Shown here: piece after piece, positions 15,345-16,551 of the stretch | Numbering within the stretch: position 1 is the stretch's first letter | Layout of the letters: the number at the start of each line of letters is the position of its first letter | From: Oscillospiraceae bacterium | GTDB taxonomy: Bacteria; Bacillota; Clostridia; Oscillospirales; Oscillospiraceae | Reading direction: 5' to 3' | Length of the DNA: 16,551 nucleotides | NCBI GenBank assembly: GCA_020025655.1 | Contig: JAHHRR010000039.1 | Coordinates: 1-16,551 of the forward strand | Program-made: the position numbers and the translations under genes | Notes under the pieces: model-generated | What the model was told of the DNA's origin: nothing | What the model saw: only the letters and a program-made list of their open reading frames with translations | Database searches by the model: none

Positions 15345-16114
15345 GTCAGTCTGATTCCCTCCGCCTTAAGGCATCTGCCGGTAGTTTCATCAATTTCAAA
15401 TATGCAGCCCTCCATTTTGCACGGACCCTTTGCGGATTCGTAGCGTCTGGGAGGGTCGCCCATAAATTTTCCTATGCTCTGGGAAGGCTCAATACCAAGA
15501 ACGGAATTTACAGGGCCGGTCATTCCCAGATCAGTAATATAGCCTGTGCCCTTGGGCAGCACACAGGCATCTGAGGTCTGTACGTGCGTATGAGTACCCC
15601 AGACAGCACTGGCTTTGCCGTCAAGCATAAATCCCATAGCACGCTTTTCACTTGTGCCCTCTGCATGGAAATCTACAAGAACTATTTTTTCACGGATTTC
15701 CTGCATATATCCGTCTGCAATGGGGAACGGATTATCAGTGTTGCTGTCCAGTGTGAAGCGTCCCATCAGATTTAAAACGCATACGTCACCGAATTTAGTC
15801 TCGTATACAGCAATGCCTCTGCCGGGACACTGGGGACCGAAGTTGCCGGGACGAAGAATTCTGCTCTCTTCATCAAGATAAGGACGAATCTCAGTTCTTG
15901 TCCATGTGTGATTACCTAAAGTTATAACATCCGCACCGGCTCTGAAAATAGAGTCCGCCTGACGGGGAGTTACACCTACGACATTTGCGTTTTCGCCGTT
16001 TACCACAGTGAAATCAATGCCCTGCATATGTTTATATGAACCGAGGTGCCTGTTGAGAAAATCAAGGCCGGGCTCTCCGCATACATCGCCCACAGCCAAA
16101 ATTCTTACACTCAT
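15341..16114 (-). CDS. ymdB: YmdB-family metallophosphoesterase (TIGR00282)
   Basis: A 257-residue phosphodiesterase of the YmdB family, whose B. subtilis member hydrolyses 2',3'- and 3',5'-cyclic nucleotides and affects biofilm and RNA turnover. The dimetal ligands are visible: GDVCGEPG (Asp10), VNGENA (Glu41, Asn42), TLGNHTW (Asn68, His69), DFHAEGTSEK and GTHTHVQT. The family also keeps ITDLGMTGP near the C-terminus. Length matches the B. subtilis protein within a few residues. The ATG at 16112-16114 is chosen for GGAGGT six bases upstream; the open frame extends to 16450 but that part is intergenic and overlaps a divergent small gene. First gene of ymdB-yhaO-yhaN. Confidence 0.95.
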   Translation of the reverse strand: MSVRILAVGDVCGEPGLDFLNRHLGSYKHMQGIDFTVVNGENANVVGVTPRQADSIFRAGADVITLGNHTWTRTEIRPYLDEESRILRPGNFGPQCPGRGIAVYETKFGDVCVLNLMGRFTLDSNTDNPFPIADGYMQEIREKIVLVDFHAEGTSEKRAMGFMLDGKASAVWGTHTHVQTSDACVLPKGTGYITDLGMTGPVNSVLGIEPSQSIGKFMGDPPRRYESAKGPCKMEGCIFEIDETTGRCLKAEGIRLT

Positions 16115-16147
16115 ATAAATACCTCCGAAAATTCTCAATATATAGTT

Positions 16148-16177
16148 ATTGTACCACATTTTACATATAAGTAGCAA
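16148..16177 (-). promoter_or_regulatory. promoter for ymdB operon
   Basis: Minus strand TTGCTA (16172-16177), 18-bp spacer, TACAAT (16148-16153). The predicted start near 16141 leaves a leader of about 27 bases before the ymdB ATG. Confidence 0.6.
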
Positions 16178-16229
16178 CGCAATAAATGCACATAATATAT
16201 ATACCATATGAAAGTGAGGTAAAGTTTTT

Positions 16230-16400
16230 ATGAACAAGAAAAATTTTCTGATCGGTATGGGTCTTGGAGCGGCCGCCATCGGTACTGCCGCTATTGCTAT
16301 GAAACCCAGAAAAAAACGCAAGATGAAAAGTGCAATGGGCAAGGCACTTAAAACCATGGGCGAGATGGCAGACTCAATTTCCGACAGCATGGGCTGGTAA
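16230..16400 (+). CDS. 56-residue basic small protein
   Basis: A small gene with a good ribosome site (GAGGT, nine bases before the ATG). The N-terminus is MNKKNFLIGMGLGAAAIG followed by more Ala/Ile, a glycine/alanine-rich hydrophobic segment (about residues 6-24) that could insert in the membrane. It is followed by a strongly basic KPRKKRKMK patch and a Met-rich amphipathic tail ending MADSISDSMGW. Similar short proteins with a hydrophobic start and a KALKTMGE-like tail occur in Clostridia (from memory, function unknown). It is divergent from ymdB. I see neither a clear promoter nor a hairpin terminator before the tRNA promoter. Confidence 0.75.
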   Translation: MNKKNFLIGMGLGAAAIGTAAIAMKPRKKRKMKSAMGKALKTMGEMADSISDSMGW

Positions 16401-16444
16401 AAGTCGAAGAAAGAAAAAAATAATAAAAAAATTTTAAAAAACAC

Positions 16445-16476
16445 TTGCAATTCTATCTAAGCTGTGTTACTATAAT
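16445..16476 (+). promoter_or_regulatory. promoter of tRNA-Arg
   Basis: TTGCAA (16445-16450) with TACTAT (16468-16473) at 17 bp. An overlapping TATAAT (16471-16476) is a better -10 but at 20 bp. Either places the start 5-15 bases before the tRNA. Confidence 0.6.
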
Positions 16477-16491
16477 TGAGCGCTAAGAAAT

Positions 16492-16551
16492 GCGCGGTTA
16501 GCTCAGCTGGATAGAGCGTCTGGCTACGGACCAGAAGGTCAGGGGTTCGAA
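16492..16551 (+). tRNA. tRNA-Arg (anticodon ACG), 3' end cut by the window
   Basis: Acceptor 5' strand GCGCGGT, then TA, D-arm GCTCAGCTGGATAGAGC, and anticodon stem TCTGG/CCAGA closing the loop CTACGGA, which gives anticodon ACG. The variable loop and the start of the T-arm (GGGGTTCGAA) follow. The 3' T-stem, acceptor strand and CCA lie beyond position 16551. Confidence 0.95.

Noticed and set aside
16115..16450. Long N-terminal extension of YmdB on the minus strand
   Set aside because: The extension covers an intergenic promoter region and a divergent small gene; the family length and a strong ribosome site place the start at 16114.

Overview
The window looks like chromosomal core sequence from a Gram-positive member of the Clostridia, probably of the Ruminococcaceae/Oscillospiraceae type. 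This is inferred from a MurT/GatD pair, a lipoprotein-type MetQ, a YmdB-YhaO-YhaN cluster, strong AGGAGG-like ribosome binding sites and sigma-A-type promoters. No insertion sequence, prophage, CRISPR array or integration scar was seen.

Left block (minus strand, about 18-3921): a promoter near 3893-3921 drives murT, gatD, a PHP-domain phosphoesterase and, after a gap, an unrecognised membrane-anchored protein. MurT/GatD normally amidate the D-glutamate of lipid II. Here GatD has serine (residue 94) in place of the catalytic cysteine and glutamate (98) in place of the usual glutamine of the nucleophile elbow, so its glutaminase activity is doubtful.

Second block (minus strand, 3937-7744): cca, a family-4 uracil-DNA glycosylase, a DUF2156 protein and a GNAT acetyltransferase are packed with 2-6 bp gaps or an 8 bp overlap. 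They end at an 18-bp terminator stem. The block is divergent from murC (plus strand); the shared intergenic region holds two facing promoters and a long palindrome centred on a -10 box.

Third block (plus strand, 7851-12237): murC stands alone, followed by what I consider the most interesting part of the window. A consensus promoter (9282-9310) starts a short transcript encoding a 36-residue peptide with 10 methionines in 14 consecutive codons. A strong intrinsic terminator follows, and then come metN, metI and metQ, the methionine ABC importer. No convincing promoter lies between the terminator and metN. This is the layout of a ribosome-mediated attenuator that senses methionine by stalling in a run of Met codons. 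A weak competing hairpin spanning the peptide's stop codon could act as the antiterminator. No SAM riboswitch or T-box was recognised.

Right block: ymdB, yhaO and yhaN (minus strand, overlapping genes) encode a cyclic-nucleotide phosphodiesterase and a Mre11/Rad50-like pair whose ATPase carries a transmembrane hairpin inside its coiled coil. They terminate convergently with metQ. Divergent from ymdB is a 56-residue basic small protein, followed by a tRNA-Arg(ACG) cut by the window end.
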